The position numbers were made by a program, and so were the translations under genes. Source: Butyrivibrio sp. (GTDB taxonomy: Bacteria > Bacillota > Clostridia > Lachnospirales > Lachnospiraceae). Taken from it: a stretch of DNA of 44,464 nt. The stretch's first letter is position 1. Each line of letters opens with the position of its first letter. Shown here one piece after another: positions 25,754 through 35,081 of this stretch. The notes under the pieces were generated by a model. That model worked only from the letters and a program-made list of their open reading frames with translations. It was not told the DNA's origin and searched no databases. The DNA lies in the NCBI GenBank assembly GCA_015056585.1, contig SVFZ01000049.1, forward strand, positions 1 through 44,464, written 5' to 3'.

Positions 25754-26986
25754 TTATCCAATAAGAAGTACTGCTACATCATTTACATTTGTTCCTGTTG
25801 GACCTGTTATCACGAGGCCGTCTACAGCCTTAAGAGCATTGTAAGCATCATTGTTGTCAAGGAATGCTTTCAGGCTGATGCCTTTTTTCTCAAGGTCCAG
25901 AGCAGTGTCTCCGTCTGCATAGCCTCCTGCTGCATCTGTTGGTCCATCTGTGCCGTCACTGCCAACCGAGAATACTGCAACGTTTTGAACACCCGATATA
26001 AGGTTTGCAGCTGATAGCGCAATTTCCTGATTGCGTCCGCCTTTGCCTGTGCCCTTTAAGTGGACTACCGTTTCACCGCCGGCTATGTACGCAGTCTTTT
26101 TTCCCGGGCCTTTGTTGCTGAGAGCTATGCTTCCAAGGAAACTTCCTGCTTCTCTTGCCTCACAGCAGAGCATATCAGTCAGTATCACGGGTTCATAGCC
26201 AAGCTCCTTGGCTGCATTTGCTGCTGCCCTGCACAGCTCTTTCACCGAGCCTGTTATTTGAGTAGATACGTTGGTAAGTTCCTTGGGTGTCTCCTGACTA
26301 AGAAGCTCACGCGCTTTATCTGAAAGCTTTAAGCTATACCTCTCGGAAATCTCAATGGCCTGGGCGCAGGTAGAAGTGTCAGGTACCGCAGGGCCACTTG
26401 CTATCATGTCCAGCGGATCACCGATTATATCGCTGAGAACTATGCTAAAAACCTTGGCCGGAGCTGCTGCCTGCGCAAATCTTCCTCCTTTAACCGAGCT
26501 TAGGCGCTTTCTGATCGTGTTTATCTCCACGATATCTGCGCCGGATGCAAGAAGCTGTTTGGTTATGTCCTGAAGTTCCTCTCCCGGAATCAGCGGCGAC
26601 TCAAAAAGTGCACTGCCACCTCCCGACAAAAGAAACAGCACTGTGTCGTTTTCTCCCAGAGGCTCTACCATCTCAAGAGCCCTCTTCGTGGCGCTAAAGC
26701 TGTTTTCATCAGGAACAGGATGTCCCGCTTCATAACACTCAATGCCGGGAATCTCACCTTTTACATGCTCGTATTTGGTTACGACTATACCTGCGTCAAT
26801 CTTGTCCAGTTCCTGCCTTGCTGCAGCGGCCATCTGCCATGCAGCCTTTCCTGCAGCCACAAGTACGGTCTTCCCTGATGAAGGCTTAAAGCCTTGCAAA
26901 GCTCTTTTAACTGCCTCGTCCGGAAGTACCGCCTTTATGGACTCTTCTATAATTCTGTCCGCGTCTTTTCTCAATACAGTATTCAT
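25754..26986 (-). CDS. Glycerate 2-kinase, MOFRL/DUF4147 type
   Basis: Enzyme of 410 residues that phosphorylates D-glycerate to 2-phosphoglycerate. The DUF4147 domain shows VLVAAGKAAWQMA, the glycine-rich LFLLSGGGSALFESP, the INTIRKRLSSVKGGRFA helix and VLSDIIGDPLDMIASGP. The C-terminal MOFRL domain has GGETVVHLKGTGKGGRNQE and SVGSDGTDGPTDAAGG. The gene follows a GntP-type permease by 19 bases, forming a glycerate uptake and use pair. The start at 26986 has TAGGAG upstream. This class is also called TtuD or GckA; it is distinct from the GlxK class, so I give no symbol. Confidence 0.93.
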   Translation of the reverse strand: MNTVLRKDADRIIEESIKAVLPDEAVKRALQGFKPSSGKTVLVAAGKAAWQMAAAARQELDKIDAGIVVTKYEHVKGEIPGIECYEAGHPVPDENSFSATKRALEMVEPLGENDTVLFLLSGGGSALFESPLIPGEELQDITKQLLASGADIVEINTIRKRLSSVKGGRFAQAAAPAKVFSIVLSDIIGDPLDMIASGPAVPDTSTCAQAIEISERYSLKLSDKARELLSQETPKELTNVSTQITGSVKELCRAAANAAKELGYEPVILTDMLCCEAREAGSFLGSIALSNKGPGKKTAYIAGGETVVHLKGTGKGGRNQEIALSAANLISGVQNVAVFSVGSDGTDGPTDAAGGYADGDTALDLEKKGISLKAFLDNNDAYNALKAVDGLVITGPTGTNVNDVAVLLIG

Positions 26987-27005
26987 TGTAAACTCCTAAA
27001 CGGCA

Positions 27006-28397
27006 TTAGTGGAATATGAGACTCAGTAATGCAATCTCGATGATTGAAGCAACACCCATTATGAGAGATGCAACTGTCCAGGTCTTGTAACCTCTATCCG
27101 GAGACATGGCACCAAAGTTTGTAACAACCCAGTAGTAGGAGTCATTAGCGTGTGAAACTGTCATAGCGCCTGCTCCGATTGCCATGCAGACAAGTGTTAC
27201 CTGTATAGGTGATGTGAATCCAAGAACAGGAAGGAGCGGTGCAACAATGCCTGCTGTGGTTGTGAGCGCAACTGTTGATGATCCCTGAGCTGATTTCAGT
27301 ATTGCAGCTAAGAGGAATGGGAAGAAAATGCCCATTGCAGAAAGAACTGTTGCATGCTCTGAGATGTAGTTGACCATATCTGATGAAGCTATAACCTTGC
27401 CCAGAACTCCGCCTGCAGCTGTAACGAACAGGATAGGTCCCACTGTCTTAAGTGTCTCATTGCAGATATCGTAGAACTTATCCATCTTGCCTGCACCTGA
27501 TAGCTGAACAACTGCAAAAACAGTACCAACAGTAAGAGCTATGATAGGTGTTCCGAGGAATGTACAGAATCTTGCGAAACCGCCTGACATCTTTGCCATT
27601 GAAACAATTGATGAGAGAGCCATAAGGATGATTGGAACAATGATAGGAGCCAGTGCCATAAAGCCGCTTGGAAGTTTGCCAAATTCAGCAACCAGCTGCT
27701 CATATGTCTTGGATGTCTGATCCTTATCTGCCTCATCATCAGCTTTTACCTTGCCGCCAATAAACTGTGCATAGAAGTATGCTGCGATAATAGGGAATAT
27801 TGAGCACAATAAGCCGATTCCCATTACCATAAGGAGATTGTCACCTATGCCAAGAGTATTTGCTGCTGCGATAGGTCCCGGTGTAGGCGGTATAAATACA
27901 TGAGATGTGAAAAGACCTGCTGCAAGGCCCACAGTCATAGCTACTGAAGAAGCTGCAGTTCTTTTTACAAGAGCTTTACGAATAGGATTGAGGATTACAA
28001 ATCCGGAGTCGCAGAATACAGGGATTGAAACAACCCATCCCATGAGTTCTACAGCAAGAACAGGGTGCTTTTTACCAACGAGCTTTATCACTATATCAGC
28101 AAGCTTAAGTGCTGCTCCCGTCTGCTCGAGAATGCTTCCTATAAGTGCACCCAGGATGATTACAATACCGATTGAAGTAAATGTTCCGGAAAAGCCTTGT
28201 CCGATTACAGTTGCTATTCCAGCCTTTGTCGTGCCATCTTCAAGTTTGATGTCGGCGATCGGAATACCTGCCAGAAGCCCCAATATCAAAGAGATGCACA
28301 TAATGGAAATGAAAGGATGAATCTTGAATTTGGAGATCATAACAATCATTAAAGCAATTGCAAGAACAAAGACGATAATTAATGGAAATCCAGTCAT
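27006..28397 (-). CDS. GntP-family organic-acid permease (probable glycerate transporter)
   Basis: Proton symporter of 463 residues with about twelve to fourteen membrane helices. Family marks include SGTFTSIGIVIILGALIGSI, the AGLFTSHVFIPPTPGPIAAA loop and HANDSYYWVVTNFG near the C-terminus, close to the HANDSxxW motif of GntP/DsdX permeases. Known substrates are gluconate, D-serine and related sugar acids. Co-transcription with the glycerate kinase points to glycerate here. The start at 28397 has CGGAGGG upstream. The divergent intergenic region (28398-28655) contains two GTGCAC boxes, possible regulator sites. Confidence 0.93.
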   Translation of the reverse strand: MTGFPLIIVFVLAIALMIVMISKFKIHPFISIMCISLILGLLAGIPIADIKLEDGTTKAGIATVIGQGFSGTFTSIGIVIILGALIGSILEQTGAALKLADIVIKLVGKKHPVLAVELMGWVVSIPVFCDSGFVILNPIRKALVKRTAASSVAMTVGLAAGLFTSHVFIPPTPGPIAAANTLGIGDNLLMVMGIGLLCSIFPIIAAYFYAQFIGGKVKADDEADKDQTSKTYEQLVAEFGKLPSGFMALAPIIVPIILMALSSIVSMAKMSGGFARFCTFLGTPIIALTVGTVFAVVQLSGAGKMDKFYDICNETLKTVGPILFVTAAGGVLGKVIASSDMVNYISEHATVLSAMGIFFPFLLAAILKSAQGSSTVALTTTAGIVAPLLPVLGFTSPIQVTLVCMAIGAGAMTVSHANDSYYWVVTNFGAMSPDRGYKTWTVASLIMGVASIIEIALLSLIFH

Positions 28398-28655
28398 ACA
28401 CTTACCCTCCGTATAATATGAAATTTTAGAATACCTCCAACTATCTTTATTTTAGCTCAAAAAGTTATCGATATTGCATCCTTATTGACTAAAATAATCA
28501 ACAAACTTTATTTATTGCTTTTGTGCACAATTCAATACGCTGAATTTATGGTATTATGTTAGATGTTTATTGAATCTTTTTCTAATGAAATGCATAGAAT
28601 AGTGCACTTTTAGTCAGAACTGAATTATATATCTCATTTTAGCGAAAGGAAAAAC

Positions 28656-29426
28656 ATGGCTTACATTTACGAAACACATCTTCACACCATTGAAGGAAGC
28701 GCCTGCTCAGACGCTCCGGCAAAAGACTATATCGAGCACATGATGAAAATTGGATACAGCGGAATTATCGTAACCGATCACTTTTATAATGGAAATACTG
28801 CAGTTTCAAGAGAACTGCCCTGGTCAGAATGGGTAGAATTGTACTGTAAAGGATACGAGCATGCTCTTGAGGCTGCAAAGGGAAAAGATTTCACGGTTCT
28901 CTTCGGAATTGAATATAACTATGAAGGCGATGAATACCTGCTTTATGGAATAGACAGGCAGTGGCTTTTGGACCACCCTGATGTACTTTCTCTGTCAAGA
29001 TCTGAGCTTTGTAAGGAATTGCACAAAGCCGGTGGCATCATGATTCAGGCGCACCCCTACAGAGAAAGAGGGTATCTCAAGGCCATCCACCTTGCTCCCA
29101 ATGATGTGGACGGATGTGAAGGTTTTAACGCCGGAAATCCGGACTGGCAAAATGCACTGTGCTACCAGTACGGAAAAGAGCATGGTTTCCTTATGAGCGG
29201 TGGTTCTGACGTCCACCACCTTTCTACAAAATTTATGGGCGGCACAAGCTTTCCCTACAAGATAAATACAATTCAGGACTTTGTAAAAGCCTTTTTGGCA
29301 GGAGACGGAACAGCAGTGTACATGCGAGATATTGATGCTCCGGATGCAAAGTTTTTGCCTGTTCCCGAATGTCCTGAGCTTACCGATGTTACTGAAGGTC
29401 CGTACCTTCCTGTCATTTATCATTGA
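28656..29426 (+). CDS. PHP-domain phosphoesterase
   Basis: Metal-dependent phosphoesterase-like protein of 256 residues. Ligand motifs are in the usual order: ETHLHT at residues 6-11, TDHF near 40, the glutamate in GIEYNYE near 90, IQAHPYRERG near 130 and SGGSDVHH near 180. Relatives act on histidinol phosphate, oligonucleotides or other phosphate esters; the substrate cannot be told from sequence. A lid region between residues 45 and 80, rich in Trp and Tyr, may define it. The ATG has GAAAGGA upstream. It stands alone, divergent from the glycerate genes. Confidence 0.88.
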   Translation: MAYIYETHLHTIEGSACSDAPAKDYIEHMMKIGYSGIIVTDHFYNGNTAVSRELPWSEWVELYCKGYEHALEAAKGKDFTVLFGIEYNYEGDEYLLYGIDRQWLLDHPDVLSLSRSELCKELHKAGGIMIQAHPYRERGYLKAIHLAPNDVDGCEGFNAGNPDWQNALCYQYGKEHGFLMSGGSDVHHLSTKFMGGTSFPYKINTIQDFVKAFLAGDGTAVYMRDIDAPDAKFLPVPECPELTDVTEGPYLPVIYH

Positions 29427-29448
29427 ACTAAAAAAGTATGCGGCTATT

Positions 29449-29482
29449 TACTTTAGCTCCTAACGGCTAAAGTATTTGTCTG
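29449..29482 (+). terminator. Possible terminator after the PHP gene
   Basis: TACTTTAGC (29449-29457) pairs perfectly with GCTAAAGTA (29466-29474) over an 8-base loop. The following sequence is T-rich but interrupted (TTTGTCTGCTTTTT), so termination may be partial. Confidence 0.5.
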
Positions 29483-29521
29483 CTTTTTAATCATCATTTA
29501 TGAGAGGATCCAATCCCGCCC

Positions 29522-30367
29522 ATGCAGAGCTTTATTGAAGTTACATCCATTGATATACCCGAGCTGTCTATATTTCATGAATTGTCCGAGAATCAACTCT
29601 ATCACTATAACGAGCCTGACCTTGGGCTTTTTATCGCTGAAAGTCCCAAGGTTATCGGACGTGCTCTGGATGCAGGATATGAGCCGGTTTCTCTTCTTTT
29701 GGAAAAAGAGCTTTCGGAAAAAGAAGCCTCAGAGATCATAGAGAGATGCCTTTCAATCGGCAGCAAGGACGGCGCATCTTCGGCAGTGCCGGTTTATGTT
29801 GCGGATTCTTCTATTCTCACTAAGATTACCGGATTTCATTTAACACGGGGCGTACTGTGCGCCATGAAAAGGAAACCCCTCGAGAGCGTTTCTGACCTTA
29901 TCGCTCGTACAGAGGCTAAAAGAGTTGCTGTACTTGAGAATGTTACCAATCCCACTAACGCAGGAGCTATCGTTAGAAATGCTGCTGCCCTTGGAATGGA
30001 CGCCATTCTTTTTACAAGCGGATGCACAGATCCGTTGTACCGCCGCGCAGCCAGAGTCAGCATGGGTACTGTATTTCAGGTGCCATGGACAATCATTTCC
30101 GATGAAGAAAGAATTTCCTGCCTTAAGGAACTTGGGTTTAAAACGGTTGCTCTTGCCCTTAGAAATGACACGAAAGTCATAGACGATCCGGAGCTAAAAG
30201 CTGCTGAAAAGATTGCTGTATTTCTAGGCGCTGAAGGCGACGGCCTCCTTCCGGAAACCATCGCCTCCTGTGATTACTGTGTAAAAATTCCAATGGCCCA
30301 CGGTGTGGACTCACTTAACGTTGCTGCCTGCAGCGCCCTTGCATTCTGGGAGCTTGGCAGAAGATAA
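29522..30367 (+). CDS. TrmH/SpoU-family RNA 2'-O-methyltransferase
   Basis: SPOUT-class methyltransferase of 281 residues. An N-terminal substrate-binding domain (1-110) is followed by the knotted catalytic domain with motif 1 NVTNPTNAGAIVRNAAALG, motif 2 FLGAEGDGL and motif 3 IPMAHGVDSLNVAACSALAF. These are complete, so the enzyme should be active on a ribose of tRNA or rRNA; the exact nucleotide is unknown. The start at 29522 is the first ATG, but the nearest ribosome binding site (GAGAGG) is 14 bases away, so the start is uncertain. It converges on the MATE gene with only 11 bases between the stop codons and no visible terminator. Confidence 0.9.
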   Translation: MQSFIEVTSIDIPELSIFHELSENQLYHYNEPDLGLFIAESPKVIGRALDAGYEPVSLLLEKELSEKEASEIIERCLSIGSKDGASSAVPVYVADSSILTKITGFHLTRGVLCAMKRKPLESVSDLIARTEAKRVAVLENVTNPTNAGAIVRNAAALGMDAILFTSGCTDPLYRRAARVSMGTVFQVPWTIISDEERISCLKELGFKTVALALRNDTKVIDDPELKAAEKIAVFLGAEGDGLLPETIASCDYCVKIPMAHGVDSLNVAACSALAFWELGRR

Positions 30368-30378
30368 AATAAAAACCT

Positions 30379-31737
30379 TTAATAATCCACTTGCATGGCA
30401 AGTTTCTTTTTCCACTTACCTTTCATAAATCTTATGACACATCCGATGCCTGTAATGGCCCAGGTAAGCCCGTTCGTGTACCAGCATCCCCATAGACCAA
30501 CTCCCGGAATTGCCATAAGCACAGTGGCAAATCCGATACGTCCCACCACTTCTATGATTCCGTTTATCAGCGCAAAGGCTGCATCTCCTACACCGTTAAG
30601 CATTCCTCTGAATACATAGATAAGTCCCAAGAAGAAGTAGAAGCAGCTGGTTATCCTGAGTCCTCTTGCACCAATCCTTATGGCCTCTTCATTCGGTGTA
30701 AAGAATCCAATGATATTCGCACTAAACAGATACATAACAGCGATCATAAGTCCACTGAAGATTGCAACCAAAAGAACGCTCTTTTTGCATCCGCTCTTTA
30801 CTCTGTCGAGCTTTTTGGCCCCTGCATTTTGTCCCGCGAAAGTAGAGACTGCTGTTCCAAGAGATCCGAAAGGCTGCTGAACAAGCTGCTCAATTCGTCC
30901 TGTGGCTGTATACGCAGCCATTACATTACTTCCAAAGCTGTTTACAACGCGCTGGAGCGCAACACATGAAAAAGCAATAAGGGCATTTTGAAGCGCCAGT
31001 GGAATACCAAGCCTTATAGATTTATCAATGATATCCGTGTCTATCTTTCGATGGTTGGCGCTTATCTGCAAATAAGGATTTCTTTTTACCCCTACAGCAA
31101 TTGAACCTATCATAGCTATGGTCTGGGAAAAGATAGTAGCAAGAGCCGCACCTGCAACGCCCATATGGAGCCCCACTACAGTCACAAGATCAAGTACAAT
31201 ATTTATGACACATGCTACCACCAGAAAGATCAGTGGCGTTTTGGAATCCCCAAGAGCCCTTAATATAGATGAGATCATGTTGTAACCTGCAACAAGGAAT
31301 GTGGCACCACATACTATTCTCATATAAAGAAGTGCGTCATCCATGCACTCTTTTGGCGTATCCATCACAGTCAGTATCGGCCTTGCAAATACTACGCTTA
31401 TAACGCTCATAAGAATTCCTGCCACAAGCGTAATAGTAATGGCATTTCCCACTATCTTTTTTACATATTCATCTTTTCCTGCACCAAAATTCTGGGAGAT
31501 CATTATGCCAACACCGGCGCCCATACCCATGCATAATGAGAAAAACAGAAAATTGACACTTCCTACAGATCCTATCGCAGGCAGACCATATGGGCCTCCA
31601 AATTGTCCCACAATAATTGTATCTGCCAGATTGTAAAACTGCTGAAATAGATTTCCTAAGAGCATAGGAATTGTAAACTTGATCAAAAGAGCTATTTCGT
31701 TGCCTTTTGTCATGTCGGTAACGTATTTTTTACCCAT
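30379..31737 (-). CDS. MATE-family efflux transporter
   Basis: Twelve-helix antiporter of 452 residues in two related halves. The first half begins IPMLLGNLFQQFYNLADTII and contains GMGAGVGIMISQNFGAG. The second half begins IPLALQNALIAFSCVALQRV and contains the matching STFAGQNAGA. Members export cationic drugs, dyes or metabolites using sodium or proton gradients. The start at 31737 has GGAG thirteen bases before it, which is far; an out-of-frame ATG in between stops after five codons. It has no co-transcribed regulator in view, so the substrate is unknown. Confidence 0.93.
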   Translation of the reverse strand: MGKKYVTDMTKGNEIALLIKFTIPMLLGNLFQQFYNLADTIIVGQFGGPYGLPAIGSVGSVNFLFFSLCMGMGAGVGIMISQNFGAGKDEYVKKIVGNAITITLVAGILMSVISVVFARPILTVMDTPKECMDDALLYMRIVCGATFLVAGYNMISSILRALGDSKTPLIFLVVACVINIVLDLVTVVGLHMGVAGAALATIFSQTIAMIGSIAVGVKRNPYLQISANHRKIDTDIIDKSIRLGIPLALQNALIAFSCVALQRVVNSFGSNVMAAYTATGRIEQLVQQPFGSLGTAVSTFAGQNAGAKKLDRVKSGCKKSVLLVAIFSGLMIAVMYLFSANIIGFFTPNEEAIRIGARGLRITSCFYFFLGLIYVFRGMLNGVGDAAFALINGIIEVVGRIGFATVLMAIPGVGLWGCWYTNGLTWAITGIGCVIRFMKGKWKKKLAMQVDY

Positions 31738-31836
31738 AAATGAACATAAACTCCGTATTCTTTTATCCTCTGTTATTGTCCTCTTATTTCACTATAACAT
31801 CCTTAATCACAAAAAGAAACGGGGTTGAAATTTGAG

Positions 31837-31873
31837 CAAAAAAAGGACAGCTATGCTATAAACATAACTGCCC
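31837..31873 (-). terminator. Terminator of pflB
   Basis: On the minus strand GGGCAGTTATG (31863-31873) pairs with CATAGCTGTCC (31845-31855) with two wobble pairs, and a run of T follows immediately. It lies 45 bases past the pflB stop. Confidence 0.88.
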
Positions 31874-31917
31874 TGATTATTAGTCGTGGTATTACTTGAT
31901 ATTACTAAATAGAAATA

Positions 31918-34182
31918 TCAAAGTGCCTCGTGGCATGTACGAGCGATAACGTCGAGCTGCTGCTCCTTAGTAAGGTTAATGAACTTAACAGCATATCCGG
32001 ATACACGGATAGTGAAGTTAGCATACTCAGGCTTCTCAGGATGCTCCATAGCATCGATAAGCTTGTCCTTACCAAATACGTTAACGTTAAGGTGGTGTGA
32101 TCCCTGATCGAAATATCCATCAAGTACGTTAACGAGCTTGTTAGCTCTCTCCTCGTCGTTGTGACCAAGAGCGTTAGGGTTCATTGTCTGTGTATTTGAA
32201 ATTCCATCAAGAGCGTACTCATAAGGAATCTTAGCAACAGAGTTAAGTGAAGCAAGAAGACCGTTCTTCTCAGCTCCATATGATGGTGATGCACCGGGAG
32301 CGAATGAAGCGTAAGCAGGTCTTCCGTCAGGTGTAGCACCTGTAGCCTTACCATAAACAACATTTGATGTGATTGTAAGGATTGATGTTGTAGGCTCAGA
32401 ATCACGGTATGTGTGGTGCTTCTCGATCTTCTTCATGAATGTCTTAAGAAGCCATACAGCGATCTCATCTGCTCTCTCATCATCGTTACCGTATCTTGGG
32501 AAGTCACCCTCTACCTTGTAGTCGATAACAAGGCCTGACTCATCACGTACAGTTGTAACCTTTGCATACTTGATAGCTGAAAGTGAATCTACAACATGTG
32601 AGAAGCCTGCGATACCTGTAGCGAATGTACGTCTTACGTTTGTATCGATAAGAGCCATCTCAGCTGCTTCGTAGTAGTACTTGTCATGCATGTACTGGAT
32701 AAGGTTGAGGATATTTACATAAAGTCCTGCAAGCCAATCCATCATGATGTCATACTTGTGCATAACTTCGTTGTAATCAAGAACCTCAGATGTGATAGGT
32801 GCCATCTCAGGTCCAACCTGCATGTGCTTGCCATCCTTTGTAAGGAACTTCTCATCCTTACCACCGTTGATAGCGTAAAGAAGGCACTTTGCAAGGTTTG
32901 CTCTTGCTCCGAAGAACTGCATCTCCTTACCTGTCTGTGTAGCTGATACGCAGCAGCAGATGCTGTAGTCATCGCCCCAGATAGGTCTCATAACATCATC
33001 GTTCTCATACTGGATAGAAGATGTTGTTACAGAAATCTTAGCTGCATACTTCTTGAAAGTTGCAGGAAGCTTTGATGTATAAAGAACAGTAAGGTTTGGC
33101 TCAGGTGAAGGTCCCATGTTCTCAAGTGTGTGAAGGAATCTGTAGTCGTTCTTTGTAACCATGTGACGACCATCCATTCCAAATCCGCCAACCTCAAGTG
33201 TAGCCCAAACAGGATCGCCTGAGAAAAGGTTGTTGTATGAAGGAATACGAGCAAACTTAACCATTCTGAACTTCATTGTCATGTGGTCGATAAGCTCCTG
33301 AGCCTCTTTCTCTGTAAGAGTTCCCTCTTTAAGATCTCTCTCGATATAGATATCAAGGAATGTTGAAACACGTCCAACAGACATAGCAGCACCGTTCTGA
33401 GTCTTGATAGCTGCAAGATATCCGAAGTAAAGCCACTGAACAGCCTCTTTAGCGTTCTTGGCAGGCTCAGAAATGTCGAAGCCGTAAACCTTAGCCATTT
33501 CCTTCATTCCCTTGAGAGCTCTAATCTGCTCTGAGATCTCTTCTCTCTGACGAATGATGTGGTCAAGCATTGTGCCGTCGCCGCAGTTGTCGTAATCTTC
33601 CATCTTCTTCTTGATAAGGTAGTCGATACCGTAAAGAGCTACTCTTCTGTAGTCGCCAACGATACGTCCACGTCCGTATGTATCAGGAAGACCTGTAACG
33701 ATGTGGCTGTGTCTTGCTGCTCTCATCTCAGGTGTGTAAGCATCAAATACTGCCTGGTTGTGTGTCTTGTGGTACTCAGTGAAGATCTTGTGGAACTTCT
33801 CGTTGACCTTGTAGCCGTATGTCTCAGCAGCTTCCTCTGCCATCTTGATTCCGCCGTAAGGCATGAATGCTCTCTTAAGAGGCTTGTCTGTCTGAAGACC
33901 AACGATCTGCTCAAGATCCTTCATTGACTCATCGATATATCCGGGGCCATAAGCTGTAAGACTTGATACAACCTCAGTCTCGCACTCAAGAACGCCGCCC
34001 TTTTCACGCTCCTGCTTCTGCAGTTCCTGTAACTTGCCCCAAAGCTTGTTGGTAGCATCTGTTGCATCAGCAAGGAAGCTCTCATCTCCATCATAAGGTG
34101 TGTAGTTGTTCTGGATGAAATCTCTTACGTTAACATCATCCAGCCAGTGGGATCCTTTAAATCCTCTCCATGCTTCTTTCAT
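31918..34182 (-). CDS. pflB: Pyruvate formate-lyase (formate C-acetyltransferase)
   Basis: Glycyl-radical enzyme of 754 residues converting pyruvate and CoA to acetyl-CoA and formate, the main source of acetyl-CoA for butyrate and acetate formation in anaerobic fermenters. The catalytic cysteine pair lies in the CCCVSATQ segment (C409-C411; by family alignment C410 and C411). The glycyl radical site is G729 in RVSGYAVKF near the C-terminus. Length and motifs are those of true PflB rather than a glycerol or choline lyase. The start at 34182 has AGAAGGAG before it; the frame continues upstream without a site. It has its own upstream region with a perfect Fnr-type box. Codon choice is strongly biased (for example GTTAAC and CTTAAG-type codons), fitting high expression. 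Confidence 0.97.
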   Translation of the reverse strand: MKEAWRGFKGSHWLDDVNVRDFIQNNYTPYDGDESFLADATDATNKLWGKLQELQKQEREKGGVLECETEVVSSLTAYGPGYIDESMKDLEQIVGLQTDKPLKRAFMPYGGIKMAEEAAETYGYKVNEKFHKIFTEYHKTHNQAVFDAYTPEMRAARHSHIVTGLPDTYGRGRIVGDYRRVALYGIDYLIKKKMEDYDNCGDGTMLDHIIRQREEISEQIRALKGMKEMAKVYGFDISEPAKNAKEAVQWLYFGYLAAIKTQNGAAMSVGRVSTFLDIYIERDLKEGTLTEKEAQELIDHMTMKFRMVKFARIPSYNNLFSGDPVWATLEVGGFGMDGRHMVTKNDYRFLHTLENMGPSPEPNLTVLYTSKLPATFKKYAAKISVTTSSIQYENDDVMRPIWGDDYSICCCVSATQTGKEMQFFGARANLAKCLLYAINGGKDEKFLTKDGKHMQVGPEMAPITSEVLDYNEVMHKYDIMMDWLAGLYVNILNLIQYMHDKYYYEAAEMALIDTNVRRTFATGIAGFSHVVDSLSAIKYAKVTTVRDESGLVIDYKVEGDFPRYGNDDERADEIAVWLLKTFMKKIEKHHTYRDSEPTTSILTITSNVVYGKATGATPDGRPAYASFAPGASPSYGAEKNGLLASLNSVAKIPYEYALDGISNTQTMNPNALGHNDEERANKLVNVLDGYFDQGSHHLNVNVFGKDKLIDAMEHPEKPEYANFTIRVSGYAVKFINLTKEQQLDVIARTCHEAL

Positions 34183-34278
34183 AATACTTCTCCTTCTACA
34201 TAAACAAAAATGTTTTGTTAAATTATTATCACTGTTTAATACCGTGGAATATCTTAGCAAAAAGAAAAATCCCAAACA

Positions 34279-34292
34279 TTGATTGTAATCAA
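34279..34292. promoter_or_regulatory. Perfect Fnr-type box upstream of pflB
   Basis: TTGATTGTAATCAA matches the Fnr consensus TTGAT-N4-ATCAA exactly. It lies about 97 bases before the pflB start codon. A GATAAT hexamer at 34225-34230 (minus strand) would put the box roughly 67 bases upstream of transcription start, a distance used by activators. The Fnr-like protein at 35082-35861 is the likely ligand. Confidence 0.75.
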
Positions 34293-34334
34293 GTTTGAGA
34301 TTTATTTCACAAAATGTACACATATATTTTTAGT

Positions 34335-35069
34335 TTATTTTTTTATTCCATTGAGAATCTCATACGCGTTGTCAACACGCTCTTTTGTAGGTGATTCCAC
34401 GCCTTCAAGCTGATACTTTATTCCCAGAGCCTCGAACTTATGCTGTCCCATTGAGTGGTACGGAAGCACTTCAATTCTCTGTACATTAGAAAGTTTCTCA
34501 ATAAACTCTCTTGTTCTTCTCAGATAATCATCATTATCTGTGATGCCCGGCACAAGTACATGTCTTATCCAGATAGGCTGTCCCACTTCGGAAAGATATT
34601 CAAAGCAGTCCCTGATATTATCATTAGGCTTTCCTGTGAGCTTTATATGCTCTTCTCTGTCGATATGCTTGATGTCAAGAAGCATAAGGTCTGTGTATTT
34701 CAGCAGTTCATTGAACTTTGAAAAGAACGGTTCGTTCCTCGTAAAAGGCTGAACAGCTGTATCTATGCAGGTGTTGATGCCTCTCTCTTTTGCCTTTTTG
34801 AAAAGCTCCAAAAGAAAATCAATCTGAAGAAGAGGCTCTCCTCCGCTTACGGTAATTCCGCCTTCCTCTCCCCAGTATCCGCGATATCTCTCAGCGAAAT
34901 CAAGAATCTCATCTGCTGAGCGCATATCTTCCGAATTGTGATCCCATGTATCCGCATTATGGCAGTACTTGCATCTTAAGTCGCATCCTTTTAAAAAGAC
35001 TATAAATCTTATTCCCGGTCCGTCAACGGAACCAAAGGTTTCTATTGAGTGAATTGCTCCCTTTACCAT
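34335..35069 (-). CDS. pflA: Pyruvate formate-lyase activating enzyme (radical SAM)
   Basis: Radical-SAM enzyme of 244 residues that installs the glycyl radical on PflB. The cluster motif C-x3-C-x2-C is CDLRCKYC at about residues 29-36, preceded by SVDGPGIRFIVFLKGC. GGEP (in TVSGGEPLLQ) and the SAM-binding TGKP region are present. Short length fits PflA without the extra ferredoxin domain of other glycyl-radical activases. The start at 35069 has GAAGGAG upstream, 12 bases after the Fnr-like gene's stop. The order regulator-pflA-pflB is the reverse of the pflB-pflA order of enterobacteria, and pflB keeps its own 152-base leader. Confidence 0.96.
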   Translation of the reverse strand: MVKGAIHSIETFGSVDGPGIRFIVFLKGCDLRCKYCHNADTWDHNSEDMRSADEILDFAERYRGYWGEEGGITVSGGEPLLQIDFLLELFKKAKERGINTCIDTAVQPFTRNEPFFSKFNELLKYTDLMLLDIKHIDREEHIKLTGKPNDNIRDCFEYLSEVGQPIWIRHVLVPGITDNDDYLRRTREFIEKLSNVQRIEVLPYHSMGQHKFEALGIKYQLEGVESPTKERVDNAYEILNGIKK

Positions 35070-35081
35070 TAAATCTCCTTC

